A DNA stretch of 64,000 bases from Psychroserpens luteolus (GCF_021032705.1 NZ_JAHVXI010000004.1:124001-188000); one strand, 5' to 3'. Shown: positions 25,403 through 34,804, counted from the first letter of the stretch. Numbers and translations are program-made. The notes: generated from the letters alone by a model not told the origin.

Positions 25403-25455
25403 TAAATACGTTTTAATAACTCCTACCTTATAGTTAGAGAGTGAACTGATAGAAG

Positions 25456-25489
25456 ACACTTACACTTTAGATGTAAGTGTTTTCTTTTT
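25456..25489 (+). terminator. Intrinsic terminator after the serine hydrolase
   Basis: ACACTTACA (25456-25464) and TGTAAGTGT (25472-25480) form a perfect 9-bp stem with loop CTTTAGA, followed by TTTCTTTTT. Confidence 0.8.
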
Positions 25490-25615
25490 ATCTAGTACAC
25501 GGTTAGATATATGACGATGTTTTTCGTGAGAGATTTATCTAAAAAGAAAAATCTTCTCGTTTCCCATTTCGTACAATCCATGATAGATAATCAACACCTT
25601 TATTTGTAAATTGAT

Positions 25616-27199
25616 TTAACGGTTTTTAACAGCAGTTACAGCTGCTTTTAGTCGTTTTGCAAGATCCTTAACTGTTACTGCTTCTGCCAATTTTGGTAAA
25701 TTAAGCTTATCAATCTCTTCGTCGCTTAGATCTTCCTTTTTTAGTAAACGATCTAATAAACTATGAGCCATTCGTAAATGTATATCGTTTGGAGGTGTTG
25801 TGTTTTTAATGCCTTCAATAGTCTTTGGATGTTTGTTCACCTCTACAACTGGGATGTCATTACGTACAGGGTTGCCTTCAAAGACATTTTCAAAGGTTGG
25901 CGCATTAGCTGTTCTAGCACCTAAACCCCAACTAGATTTTGGGATGCCAAACATATTAAGTATGGTTGCTATTACTGAAGTGTGATCATATGGTGTATGG
26001 CCTTCAGCTCGAAATACTGTGAATTCTTGTACACGTGGCGATATTAATAATAAAGGGACACGTACACCAAAACGTTTGAAGTTAAAGTGTTCTTCTTTTT
26101 TATCTGGTATTGGTGTACCATCACTTGCCCAAGGTTCTGTAGCACATGGTGATGGTCCTACATGATCGTAAGTACCACCGTGCTCATCGAAGTTGATGAT
26201 AAACAAGGTATTTGCCCAGGCCTCTTTATTAAATGTCAAATGATCATAAATCTTTTTTACAAAAGTTTCACCAGGAATTAAATTTGTTGGTGGATGGTAA
26301 TCGTTTCCATTAATACCAATATCATGGTCGTCAACAGTTATTTCTAATCCCCATTCGGGTTCTAGAAAGCAAACTTTTGGCAAGGTGCCAGCTTTAGCGC
26401 GCTTAAAAAAGACGTCTATTTTATCAAAATGCGGATTGAAAATTTCAGGCTGCAATTGGGTCATAATATCTCGGGTATACGTATAGCCTTCAACACCTAT
26501 AAAATCTTCTATCCAACTACCATGACTATAATAATGCATCCAATCTGATGGTTGATCAAACCCATTATCACTTAATACATTCCACATAGTTTTTTGGTTA
26601 AACTGTTTTCCAACAGGTTGACCAGCATGTGGCGGGATATGGCTAAAGTTTCTATTATTTACAAAAGCTTCTAACTGGTCATCGTTATTATAGCCTAATG
26701 AATTTCCTGCTGCAGCAAAGGCACGATTACAGTTGGTTTGTGTAGGTACGGAGCAAAAGTAATGATCAGAAACACTAAAGGCTTTTGCCAAGCCATTAAG
26801 TACAGGCAGGTCTTTAGGTGTATAGGTTTGCATAATTTGATGTACTTGATCATCATAACTTGCAAAGTCTTTATAAAATCCACTCATTGGAGGTTTTTTT
26901 CCACAGGGTTGGTTGACTGCCGTATCAAAAAGTTGCACATTCACATGTTGGTACTTTTCATGTGGATCATGAATAGGAACATTCATATGGTCAACACCTT
27001 TTACGACGAAATGTTTATTGCCATATTTGTCATAATTAAAATAAGTGTGTTCTTTGAGCCCGTTATAAGTAGGCTTATCTTGTGGAGGGATATTATTTAT
27101 TAATGGTTTGGTTTTTTCATCATATAGCCATCCCAATAGTTGGTCTAATGACCTGTTTTCGAGCATTAAATAGACAATGTGTTTGATTTCAGTTTTCAT
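25616..27199 (-). CDS. Phosphoesterase family protein (phospholipase C/acid phosphatase type)
   Basis: The 527-residue protein starts MKTEIKHIVYLMLENRSLDQ, the metal-binding E-N-R-S/H-x-D motif of the phosphoesterase superfamily that includes bacterial phospholipase C and AcpA. Further signatures are NFDEHGGTYDHV (metal-binding Asp, Glu, His) and FGVRVPLLLISPRV, and HTPYDHTSVIATIL near residue 420. Family members cleave phosphodiester or phosphomonoester bonds of lipids and nucleotides and are usually exported. Here I see no signal peptide before the core, so it may stay in the cytoplasm or leave by another route. The following gene at 27238 is probably in the same transcript. Confidence 0.85.
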   Translation of the reverse strand: MKTEIKHIVYLMLENRSLDQLLGWLYDEKTKPLINNIPPQDKPTYNGLKEHTYFNYDKYGNKHFVVKGVDHMNVPIHDPHEKYQHVNVQLFDTAVNQPCGKKPPMSGFYKDFASYDDQVHQIMQTYTPKDLPVLNGLAKAFSVSDHYFCSVPTQTNCNRAFAAAGNSLGYNNDDQLEAFVNNRNFSHIPPHAGQPVGKQFNQKTMWNVLSDNGFDQPSDWMHYYSHGSWIEDFIGVEGYTYTRDIMTQLQPEIFNPHFDKIDVFFKRAKAGTLPKVCFLEPEWGLEITVDDHDIGINGNDYHPPTNLIPGETFVKKIYDHLTFNKEAWANTLFIINFDEHGGTYDHVGPSPCATEPWASDGTPIPDKKEEHFNFKRFGVRVPLLLISPRVQEFTVFRAEGHTPYDHTSVIATILNMFGIPKSSWGLGARTANAPTFENVFEGNPVRNDIPVVEVNKHPKTIEGIKNTTPPNDIHLRMAHSLLDRLLKKEDLSDEEIDKLNLPKLAEAVTVKDLAKRLKAAVTAVKNR

Positions 27200-27237
27200 G
27201 ATATTATAAATTGGTTGGGAGAGCGTTATAGTTATTC

Positions 27238-27648
27238 TTAAATGTATGATTCTACAGTGACAGTATGTTTTCCATTAGCATCTTCTACAATGATTGTACT
27301 AGGAATATTTACCATGCCTAATCCTGAAGTCCATTGCGCAGTATGGTATGTGGCTAAATTAAATCCAGCATTTGAGTTGTTTTGCATAAGTTGGTATTCA
27401 AATTTCCCACGAACAGGTTCAAAATAAAGTTTGACTTCAGGTGTTGGGAAATACCAACCATTGGCAATAATTATTAATACATTGTCTCCAGTATTTACAT
27501 AAGGACGCTTATAAGCTTTATAAGCTAAATCGTGTGCACTTGCTAATACAGGTGTTCCAGATGTTGCTTGTTTGCGATGTTGTTGTAATAACTCTTGTGC
27601 TTCTTTTGATTGTAATTGTTGAATAGCATCTTCTTTTGAAATTGACAT
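27238..27648 (-). CDS. Hypothetical protein upstream of the phosphoesterase
   Basis: I do not recognise the family. The 136-residue protein has no signal or membrane helix. It starts with a Gln/Glu-rich helix (KEDAIQQLQSKEAQELLQQH), then a beta-rich domain (DNVLIIIANGWYFPTPEVKL, FEYQLMQNNSNAGFN, IPSTIIVEDANGKHTVTVES). Its 38-base distance to the phosphoesterase gene on the same strand suggests they work together, for example as an accessory or binding protein, but this is only positional. Confidence 0.55.
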   Translation of the reverse strand: MSISKEDAIQQLQSKEAQELLQQHRKQATSGTPVLASAHDLAYKAYKRPYVNTGDNVLIIIANGWYFPTPEVKLYFEPVRGKFEYQLMQNNSNAGFNLATYHTAQWTSGLGMVNIPSTIIVEDANGKHTVTVESYI

Positions 27649-27780
27649 AACTAAAATATTTTGATGATATCCAAAATTACAACATCATAGTAAAGGTGTT
27701 ATGCGTATAAACACCTGATTTTCAGTAAAAAAATATCAAATTTGTGTTTGATGCTCTTTAATAACTAATTTCTTTTTCAT

Positions 27781-28584
27781 TTAAGGTTGTGACACCACAC
27801 CTAAGGTATAGAGTTGTTCCATGGTTGGTGAATCGCTTCCACCAGTTGGTTCTAAGGTGATGCCAAATGCCTGACTTTCATTGTTATTAGCAATGGTAAA
27901 TATTTTATTATCGTCGTCGTTAAAGTTATCTATGGTGCCTAAACTAGTTGGTGTTAATGGGTTTAAGGTTAGTGACCAGACTTGCCATACTTTTCCAGAT
28001 GGTGCTTGAGGTAAGCCTTGAGCGTCTAGATATATAGTATTATCGGTTTTATTCCAGTAGACTTTTGCATAGCTGCTTTCAAAATTGCCTTGACCACCTA
28101 ATGGGATTGAGATAATATCTTTGTCACGTAATATATTAAGTAAGTTCTCTTTTACAGCCAAATCGGTTTTGGCTTGTTCTATTTGTTGTTCGAGATAGAG
28201 GTTTTCAATATCCATATCGGAAACCTGAGTTTCCAATTGTTGCTTCTGGTTGATGGTCCATAACAGTCCTGCAACAACAATTAAAGCAGCAGCCCAACCT
28301 GTGTAAGCAAACCAGTTGGTTTGTGATTGTGACATCTTTACGACCTTGGTATCATCCTTATCAAATCGTAACTGGTCTTTAATGCGTTGTAAAAGTTGAG
28401 TGTTTTCTCCAGGGGATATGGCAGAAGAGAGTTCGATTACAGCAGCTTCGATCTCTAACACTTCTTGAAGAATTTCTGGATGCTCTTGCATAAGTGTATA
28501 GATCTCCTTATTCTCTTGTTCTGAAAGAGAACCAGCGACATACTGTTCCAGTATTCCTGAATCTATGTAAGCTTTTATATCCAT
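27781..28584 (-). CDS. Anti-sigma factor (RskA-type C-terminal domain)
   Basis: A 267-residue protein. The N-terminal cytoplasmic helical region (SGILEQYVAGSLSEQENKEI and EILQEVLEIEAAVIEL) is the sigma-binding part, lacking a zinc motif. One membrane helix (about residues 92-110, AYTGWAAALIVVAGLLWTI) leads to a coiled coil (EQQIEQAKTDLAVKENLLN) and the periplasmic RskA-like beta domain (KVYWNKTDNTIYLDAQGLPQ, PSGKVWQVWSL, GITLEPTGGSDSPT). It is encoded immediately after the ECF sigma gene (1 base between), consistent with cotranscription and sigma sequestration at the membrane. Confidence 0.88.
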   Translation of the reverse strand: MDIKAYIDSGILEQYVAGSLSEQENKEIYTLMQEHPEILQEVLEIEAAVIELSSAISPGENTQLLQRIKDQLRFDKDDTKVVKMSQSQTNWFAYTGWAAALIVVAGLLWTINQKQQLETQVSDMDIENLYLEQQIEQAKTDLAVKENLLNILRDKDIISIPLGGQGNFESSYAKVYWNKTDNTIYLDAQGLPQAPSGKVWQVWSLTLNPLTPTSLGTIDNFNDDDNKIFTIANNNESQAFGITLEPTGGSDSPTMEQLYTLGVVSQP

Positions 28585-28585
28585 A

Positions 28586-29116
28586 CTATTCTAGCACCAT
28601 AGCTCTTAAATCTTTGATGCAATTTCTATTTCTTGTTTTAATCGTTCCTATTGGGATATTGAGTTCTTCGGCAGCTTCTTTTTGGGTATAGCCTTTAAAG
28701 TACAAGAACTCTATTATTTTTTTACATTTTTCACCAAGTGCTTTTACATATTTTGTAATGCCAATAGCGTCTATCTTATCATTCAGGTTTTCAGAGCTTT
28801 CTAAAATATCTACGAAAAATTCGGCATTGAGGTTTTTGCCAGAATTCTTGAAGGCCTTAGATCGTGTTTTATCAATAGCTGCATTACGAGCAATATTCAA
28901 AAGCCACGTAAAAAAACGCCCTTTGCTAGAATTATAAGAATCGGCTCTATGCCATGCCTTAATAAACACATCTTGCATCACCTCTTCAGCAATATCATGA
29001 TCTCTCACAATATTATAAATCACACCATGCATACTATTACTATACATCGTATAAAGCTTTTCAAAGGCTTTTTCGTCTTTGTTTTGAAATTGTGTAACTA
29101 AGGTGTCTAATGACAT
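28586..29116 (-). CDS. ECF-type RNA polymerase sigma factor
   Basis: The ATG at 29116 gives 176 residues; an in-frame GTG three codons earlier is possible. Region 2: DHDIAEEVMQDVFIKAWHRA and FFTWLLNIARNAAIDKTRSK. Region 4: CKKIIEFLYFKGYTQKEAAE and IPIGTIKTRNRNCIKDL. Pattern and length fit an ECF sigma of the SigK/RskA type. It forms a pair with the RskA-like anti-sigma factor downstream; the superoxide dismutase gene precedes it on the same strand. Targets are unknown, but oxidative or envelope stress is a common theme for this pair. Confidence 0.91.
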   Translation of the reverse strand: MSLDTLVTQFQNKDEKAFEKLYTMYSNSMHGVIYNIVRDHDIAEEVMQDVFIKAWHRADSYNSSKGRFFTWLLNIARNAAIDKTRSKAFKNSGKNLNAEFFVDILESSENLNDKIDAIGITKYVKALGEKCKKIIEFLYFKGYTQKEAAEELNIPIGTIKTRNRNCIKDLRAMVLE

Positions 29117-29197
29117 AAACAACACTATATGAATGTTAAAGATAACAGAAAAAGCTACACGATGGTAGCTTTTCTATGAACTTAATGTTGCGATTCA

Positions 29198-29821
29198 TTA
29201 TTCTATAATGCCACCACAACTCACACGACTTCCGGCTGCTCCAGAAGGTTGTGATTTAAAATCGTCAACACCTTGGTGTACGATAATCGCTTTTCCAAGA
29301 ATATCTTTAGTATCATCGCCACAACCAATACACCATTCGTTAGTAACCTTGGTAATGGTTGCATGGCCTTTATCATTTGCTGTAAAGTTACCAATGTCTC
29401 CTTTGTGATATCCTGTTTCGTCACCCCATTTTCCATGTTGTTGTCCAGTTGGATTCCAATGTCCTCCAGATGATTTTCCGTCATCAGATGAGCAATCTGC
29501 TTTTTCATGAATATGAATGGCATGCTCACCTTCAGTTAAGCCACTCAGAACGGCAATCATAGTCACTACACCTTGATCTTGCGTAAATACCACATTTCCA
29601 GTGACACCACTATTGCTTTTAGAATCAAGTGCTAAAGTTACTTTTTTCTTGTCCTTATAATATGCAGGCTCATCAGTAACTGTCGGACGCTTCTTTGTGT
29701 TATCTTCAGCTGGTGTTTCAACCTCGGTGGCATCATTAGAGACTTCTTCTTTTTTATCTTTTTTACACGAAAAGTTTAAGCACAAGGCTAACATAGTTAT
29801 GTATACAATAGAACGTTTCAT
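29198..29821 (-). CDS. sodC: Copper/zinc superoxide dismutase lipoprotein
   Basis: The 207-residue protein has a lipobox (LALCLNFSCKKDKK), an acidic linker, and the SodC domain from about residue 55. Copper and zinc ligands are visible in EHAIHIHEKADC, GGHWNPTGQQHG and IIVHQGVDDF, and the disulfide pair in KADCSSDD and RVSCGGIIE, followed directly by the C-terminal IIE. It converts superoxide to peroxide outside the cytoplasmic membrane. A second C-x2-C (NEWCIGCGDDTKD) lies in the loop before the His-copper strand. It precedes the sigma/anti-sigma pair on the same strand. Confidence 0.94.
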   Translation of the reverse strand: MKRSIVYITMLALCLNFSCKKDKKEEVSNDATEVETPAEDNTKKRPTVTDEPAYYKDKKKVTLALDSKSNSGVTGNVVFTQDQGVVTMIAVLSGLTEGEHAIHIHEKADCSSDDGKSSGGHWNPTGQQHGKWGDETGYHKGDIGNFTANDKGHATITKVTNEWCIGCGDDTKDILGKAIIVHQGVDDFKSQPSGAAGSRVSCGGIIE

Positions 29822-29891
29822 TAGTTATTTGTTTTAAGTATTATTGAAGTTGAAAGATAATCATTATTTGAAATGATAAAAAACAATTCCA

Positions 29892-30380
29892 TCAAAATTG
29901 TTTGAGCCATAGTTTGGGATCTGTGATACCTCGTTTGAGATTTTCGGTAAGCAAAATGGCTTTATCTACTCTAGTCTGCGTCGATTTATAGCGTTTGATT
30001 GTATAGATGATGCTGCGTTGCCTGCCTGGTGTTAATGCTTCAAAAATAGTATAGGCCTCATGGTCGCTCATTAAGACTGCATCTAACTCTTCTGGCATGT
30101 CTACACCATATTTGGATTGATCTTCAAAGAGTTGCATTTCAAAATAGTCATTCATAAATATACCAAGAGCTTTCTGTTTTTCATTACTAAAATACATCAC
30201 ACATAAACCGTTTTTTTTCGGAATTAAAGCGCCATGATAATTGATGCTCTGTTCCTTGAATGTTACCACAACTTTGACCCGTTTATGATCGTTTTTCAGA
30301 AATAAATGCGCAATAGCTTCAGGTAAAATAATACTCTGCTTGTTGGCTAAGGTAACTTCAAAGGGTTCACTTTTAAGCAT
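29892..30380 (-). CDS. YdeI/OmpD-associated family protein with N-terminal DUF1905-like domain
   Basis: The 162-residue cytoplasmic protein combines a small beta-barrel-like N-terminus (SEPFEVTLANKQSIILPEAI and VKVVVTFKEQSINYHGALIP, DUF1905-like) with the C-terminal helical YdeI/OmdA motif (MPEELDAVLMSDHEAYTIFE, TPGRQRSIIYTIKRYKSTQT, LTENLKRG). Members were linked to bacteriocin protection in enterobacteria; the molecular role is unknown. It diverges from hemN. A second YdeI-type protein is encoded at 62076. Confidence 0.75.
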   Translation of the reverse strand: MLKSEPFEVTLANKQSIILPEAIAHLFLKNDHKRVKVVVTFKEQSINYHGALIPKKNGLCVMYFSNEKQKALGIFMNDYFEMQLFEDQSKYGVDMPEELDAVLMSDHEAYTIFEALTPGRQRSIIYTIKRYKSTQTRVDKAILLTENLKRGITDPKLWLKQF

Positions 30381-30412
30381 AAAATATATCCGATTTAATT
30401 TATTTTCAAGAT

Positions 30413-30456
30413 ATGATATATATCATGTTTTTTGCAAACAAATGCACGTAATTTTG
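30413..30456 (+). promoter_or_regulatory. FNR-like box and -7 element upstream of hemN
   Basis: The perfect palindrome ATGATATATATCAT (30413-30426) fits TGATnnnnATCA. A perfect -7 element TAATTTTG lies at 30449-30456, 29.5 bases from the box centre to its first T, and the ATG follows at 30476. The box therefore sits close to -41.5, the class II activator position of FNR/CRP proteins. Confidence 0.72.
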
Positions 30457-30475
30457 AGTTATAATTGTTATAGGT

Positions 30476-31840
30476 ATGTGCAATTCATTAGTCAATAAGT
30501 ATAATGTGGCTGGACCACGTTATACAAGTTATCCAACAGTTCCTTATTGGGACAACACATCTTTCTCATTAAAGCAATGGAAAGCGTCATTATCTGTGTC
30601 TTTTAACGAAAGTAATAATACAGAAGGTATTAGTCTCTACATTCATTTGCCTTTTTGTGAAAGTATGTGCACGTTTTGTGGTTGCAATAAGCGTATTACA
30701 AAGCGTCATGATGTTGAAGGTCCTTACATTAGAGCAGTACTAAAAGAATGGAGTTTGTATTGTAATCTCTTAGATGGGCGACCAAAAATTAAGGAACTTC
30801 ATCTTGGAGGAGGAACACCAACATTCTTTTCTCCTGAAAACTTAGAATTTTTAATCAAAGGAATTTTGAGAAAAGCAAATCTCGCTGAAGATTATGAATT
30901 TAGTTTTGAAGGACATCCTAATAATACAACCCGTGAACATTTACAAACACTTTATAACTTAGGGTTTTCTCGTGTGAGTTTTGGAGTTCAAGATTATAAT
31001 GAAACCGTTCAAAAAGCAATTCATCGTATTCAACCTTTTGACAATGTAAAGCAAGCAACACTTTCTGCTAGAGCGATTGGTTATACATCTATTGGTCATG
31101 ATATTATTTTTGGTTTACCATTTCAAACCGAAGCTCATGTTGCTAAAACTATTGAACTCACCAAAACATTGATGCCAGATCGTATAGCATTTTACAGCTA
31201 TGCACATGTGCCATGGTTAAAAGGAAATGGACAACGCGGATATAAGGAAGCAGATTTACCATCAGGTGCATCAAAGCGTGCACAATACGAGTTAGGTAAA
31301 AGTCTACTTAGTGAAACAGGCTATCATGAAATAGGAATGGATCATTTTGCTTTGGAAACCGATTCACTATTTCGAGCAATGAAGACCAATACATTACACC
31401 GAAATTTTATGGGGTATACAGCCTCTAAAACACAAGCAATGATTGGTCTGGGTGTATCCTCTATTAGCGATAGTTGGTATGGGTTTGCTCAAAATGTGAA
31501 AGGCATTGAAGAGTATTACCATTTGGTAGAGCAAAACATAATTCCGGTATATAGAGGTCATATTTTAAATACAGAAGATCTCATTGTTAGACAACACATC
31601 TTAAACCTGATGTGCCATTTTGAAACCCAATGGACTGATAAGTCATTATATATAGATGAACTAAAAGATATAGCCATTAAATTAAAAGAAATGGAAGATG
31701 ATGGGTTGGTTGAATTTCATAAAGATGCCATCAAAGTAACTCAAAAAGGGCAACCATATGTGAGAAATGTTTGTATGGCCTTTGATGTATTGCTACAACG
31801 AAGACAACCAGAAACCAGATTGTTTTCAATGACAGTTTAA
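30476..31840 (+). CDS. hemN: Oxygen-independent coproporphyrinogen III oxidase
   Basis: The 454-residue radical-SAM enzyme has the HemN cluster motif C-x3-C-x2-C-x-C in FCESMCTFCGC, the glycine-rich GGGTPTFF, and the HemN-type C-terminal domain (HFALETDSLFRAMK, HRNFMGYTASK, GLGVSSISDSWYGFAQN). It decarboxylates coproporphyrinogen III to protoporphyrinogen IX without oxygen, in the cytoplasm. Length is almost that of the E. coli enzyme, and the residues that separate true HemN from HemW are present (long N-terminus YNVAGPRYTSYPT). An FNR-like box and promoter directly upstream predict induction at low oxygen, in step with the cytochrome-rich operons in this window. Confidence 0.95.
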   Translation: MCNSLVNKYNVAGPRYTSYPTVPYWDNTSFSLKQWKASLSVSFNESNNTEGISLYIHLPFCESMCTFCGCNKRITKRHDVEGPYIRAVLKEWSLYCNLLDGRPKIKELHLGGGTPTFFSPENLEFLIKGILRKANLAEDYEFSFEGHPNNTTREHLQTLYNLGFSRVSFGVQDYNETVQKAIHRIQPFDNVKQATLSARAIGYTSIGHDIIFGLPFQTEAHVAKTIELTKTLMPDRIAFYSYAHVPWLKGNGQRGYKEADLPSGASKRAQYELGKSLLSETGYHEIGMDHFALETDSLFRAMKTNTLHRNFMGYTASKTQAMIGLGVSSISDSWYGFAQNVKGIEEYYHLVEQNIIPVYRGHILNTEDLIVRQHILNLMCHFETQWTDKSLYIDELKDIAIKLKEMEDDGLVEFHKDAIKVTQKGQPYVRNVCMAFDVLLQRRQPETRLFSMTV

Positions 31841-31923
31841 ATGATTGTTAAATTAATACTTGAGGTTTTGAAAGACCTCTAAAACATGTAACTTACGAAC
31901 ACTTAACCCAAAAACATAATCAA

Positions 31924-32745
31924 ATGAAAAAGATAATAGTACCAATAGATTTTTCCGAATATTCTGAATACGCCCTAGAAACTGCAGCTATTCTTGCTAA
32001 ACGAAATAATGCTGAAATTTTAGCATTGCATATGCTCGAGATTGAAAAAGGACGTGTAACCGATTCAAGTAATGAGCTCAATGAAAAAATGGTGTTCTTC
32101 TTGAAATTGGCCGAACAAAAGTTTGACAATTTTTTATCTAATGACTACCTCGAAGGTGTTAGTGTAACACCTATTGTAAAACATTTTAAAGTATTTAGTG
32201 AGGTTGCTGAAGTAGCCAAAGAACACGATGCTGATATGATTGTCATGGGGTCTCATGGCGCTAGTGGTTTATCTGAGATTTTTGTAGGCTCGAATACCGA
32301 AAAAGTGGTACGTCATTCTGAAATTCCAGTATTGGTGGTGAAACAGAAACCAGTGAATTTGAGTTTTGATACAGTGACGTTTGCTAGTGACTTTTCTACT
32401 GAAATGGTAGAACCTTATTTAAAAGCACGACAGTTGTTCGATAACTTGAAATTAGTCCACGTTAATGTGCCAGGAGAAGGTTTTAGTAGCTCTTCGGAAA
32501 TGGAAGTGAAAGTGGCCGATTTTCTTAAAAAAGCCGATGGTAATTTAGATAAGCTAAATGATGTGCATTATACATCAGATTATACCGTAGAAAAAGGGAT
32601 TTTAAATGCTTCTAATCTTTTAGGAGCTGACCTTATTGCTGTTCCTACACATGGTAGAAAGGGCTTGGCTCATTTTTTTACTGGAAGTGTTTCTGAAGAT
32701 GTTGCTAATCACGCATCACTCCCTGTGATAACGTTTAAAATATAG
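31924..32745 (+). CDS. Tandem universal stress protein (UspA family)
   Basis: A 273-residue protein of two Usp domains. Domain one (MKKIIVPIDFSEYSEYALET) ends in the ATP-binding motif G-x2-G-x9-G-S (MGSHGASGLSEIFVGS); domain two (residues 145-273) has the related PTHGRKGLAHFFTGS, in which the first Gly is Thr. Usp proteins bind ATP and influence survival under starvation or respiratory stress. It stands alone 83 bases after hemN, and FNR-regulated genomes often carry such genes, but I found no FNR box here; an imperfect hairpin in the gap may terminate hemN. Confidence 0.88.
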   Translation: MKKIIVPIDFSEYSEYALETAAILAKRNNAEILALHMLEIEKGRVTDSSNELNEKMVFFLKLAEQKFDNFLSNDYLEGVSVTPIVKHFKVFSEVAEVAKEHDADMIVMGSHGASGLSEIFVGSNTEKVVRHSEIPVLVVKQKPVNLSFDTVTFASDFSTEMVEPYLKARQLFDNLKLVHVNVPGEGFSSSSEMEVKVADFLKKADGNLDKLNDVHYTSDYTVEKGILNASNLLGADLIAVPTHGRKGLAHFFTGSVSEDVANHASLPVITFKI

Positions 32746-32779
32746 TTTTAGTTAGTTATTAGGTCAATTACTAAAACAA

Positions 32780-32812
32780 AAAAAAGCTTGGGCGATTAGC
32801 TCAAGCTTTTTT
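32780..32812. terminator. Bidirectional intrinsic terminator
   Basis: Arms at 32780-32793 and 32799-32812 pair over 14 bp with one G-T wobble; the core is GCTTGGGC against GCTCAAGC around loop GATTA, with six A before and six T after. It separates the convergent universal stress gene and S9 peptidase gene. Confidence 0.88.
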
Positions 32813-32830
32813 AATTTTCTGATTTACAGA

Positions 32831-34783
32831 CTACTCACTGTCTTCAACTTCAATTTCAGTGCCTTCAGTTTCGCCATCAATTGGCATTTTTTCTTTTTTA
32901 AGATGTGTGTCTAAAAATTTAAGAATTCTACTGTAAGATTCAATTTGGTTTTCTTTTTTAACAAAGCCATGACCTTCATCTTCAAAGAGGACATATTCAA
33001 CAGGCACGTTGTTTTTTCTAACGCCCGCAACAATTTCGTCAGATTCTACCTGCAACACTCTAGGATCTTGAGCACCTTGCAATACAATCAAAGGTTTCGT
33101 TACCTTATCTGTGTGAAATAACGGTGAGATACGTTTTAAGCGCACAGAATCTGCAGAAAATGGGTCGCCCAATTCTTTATAAAGGGATTCTCTAAACGAT
33201 TCCCAATATGGCGGAATACTTTTTAATGTTCGTATCCAATTGGTCACTCCAAATAAATTTACACCAACGTCAAATTCTTCAGGAGTATAAGTTAATGCAG
33301 CCATAGTCATATAGCCACCATACGAACCTCCAATGATTCCAATTTTATCACCATCAATTTCAGATTGAGTCGTTAACCAGTTTTTACCTTCAACACAATC
33401 TTGTAGATCTTTCTCTCCGTGATTTAGATCATCCATTTGATAGAATGTTTTTCCATAACCACTACTTCCACGATTATTAACGGCTAATACAGCATAACCA
33501 TGATTAACCATGTACTGAATTAAAGAGCTAAATCCCTGACGTGTTTGTCCTCCTGGGCCACCATGAACCCAAACCATAGCTGGTACTTTGTTTTCTGCCG
33601 ATGCTTGATGAGGTAAGTAATAAATGGCAGGAATAATAGTGCCATCAAATGATTTATAACGGATCACTTTTGCAGTTACAAGATCTTCAGCATTGATATC
33701 GTCATTAAGAACATCTGTAAGCTTGTGTTGTTCTTTAGTATCTAAATTGTAGGTGTATAAATCTGAAGGTGAATTTGAGCCACCAACATACATGCGCATC
33801 CATTGTTCATCATCACTAAAACTAACACTCGTAATACTTTTATCACCAAAATCAGGAAGATCTATAGGCATAGACGTTTCAGTATCAATAACTTCTATGG
33901 CATTTTTTCCATCTTCATTAACATAAACGACCATATAGGTCCCTTCAGAAGTAAATCCACTTCCCATAATATCCCATTTCTTCTCTACGACTTTTTTCTT
34001 TTCTTTTGTCTCCAAATTATAAGACATTAAATATGAAAATTCAGCACCATCATCTGTAGTATAATAGAACATTCCATTGTCTTTTGAAAAATCTTGAGCC
34101 GAATTTCCACTTTGTGTATCATTGATTTTTGTCATTTCTTTGGTCTTCGAATCATAGACAAATAGATCACTATCATTCGTATTTACTGTTTTTGAAAGCG
34201 CAAAATAATTCTCATCATCAGACATGCCACTAAAATTTAGTCCGTCATTATTTTGATAGATCATTTCTGAAGCATAGTCATCAATAGACATTTTATAAAC
34301 GTCAAAAAATCGAGGGTCTCTTTTATTTGAACCAAAGTAAAGGTGTTTGTCGTCTTTTGACCAACCATAAAAACTAGATTTGGCTCCTTTTTCTGGAGTG
34401 ATATCCTTTATTGTGCCATCTAATTCTCTAACAAATAAGTGATCAATTTCATCACCATTTCCATCAGCATTTAATAGCATTCTGTCATCATTTGGAAAAT
34501 ATGAACGTGCAGTTATTGACGTGCTATCCGATTGCGTTATAGGTGTCATTTCACCTCCTGTTGATGGGATCGTATAGACGTTGTAAATTCCGGAACGATT
34601 ACTCGAGACTAGTAATTTACTATTGTCTGCCGAAAAACTTCCGCCTCCAACGGCTTCGTTATCCATAAATTGTTCAATAGTATATTGCTTAATTTCTCGT
34701 TTGGCAATAGCCTTGTCATTTCCGTCCTCTTTACATGAAAGGAGAAGGGCTACTAGGCATAATCCTAAAAGTTTTGTTTTCAT
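32831..34783 (-). CDS. S9 family peptidase lipoprotein (prolyl oligopeptidase type)
   Basis: The 650-residue protein has a lipobox (CLVALLLSCKEDG), an N-terminal beta-propeller of about 350 residues with repeated SDDE and SKDDKHLYFGS-type WD/PD40 blades, and a C-terminal alpha/beta hydrolase: nucleophile Ser in GGSYGGYM, Asp in QGAQDPRV and His in DEGHGFVK. It probably cleaves peptides after proline or acylated residues in the periplasm or at the surface. The end is acidic (DGETEGTEIEVEDSE). It starts 21 bases after the stop of the BNR-repeat gene on the same strand, and the two are probably cotranscribed. Confidence 0.92.
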   Translation of the reverse strand: MKTKLLGLCLVALLLSCKEDGNDKAIAKREIKQYTIEQFMDNEAVGGGSFSADNSKLLVSSNRSGIYNVYTIPSTGGEMTPITQSDSTSITARSYFPNDDRMLLNADGNGDEIDHLFVRELDGTIKDITPEKGAKSSFYGWSKDDKHLYFGSNKRDPRFFDVYKMSIDDYASEMIYQNNDGLNFSGMSDDENYFALSKTVNTNDSDLFVYDSKTKEMTKINDTQSGNSAQDFSKDNGMFYYTTDDGAEFSYLMSYNLETKEKKKVVEKKWDIMGSGFTSEGTYMVVYVNEDGKNAIEVIDTETSMPIDLPDFGDKSITSVSFSDDEQWMRMYVGGSNSPSDLYTYNLDTKEQHKLTDVLNDDINAEDLVTAKVIRYKSFDGTIIPAIYYLPHQASAENKVPAMVWVHGGPGGQTRQGFSSLIQYMVNHGYAVLAVNNRGSSGYGKTFYQMDDLNHGEKDLQDCVEGKNWLTTQSEIDGDKIGIIGGSYGGYMTMAALTYTPEEFDVGVNLFGVTNWIRTLKSIPPYWESFRESLYKELGDPFSADSVRLKRISPLFHTDKVTKPLIVLQGAQDPRVLQVESDEIVAGVRKNNVPVEYVLFEDEGHGFVKKENQIESYSRILKFLDTHLKKEKMPIDGETEGTEIEVEDSE

Positions 34784-34804
34784 AATGTTTGTTTTAGTGT
34801 GTTG

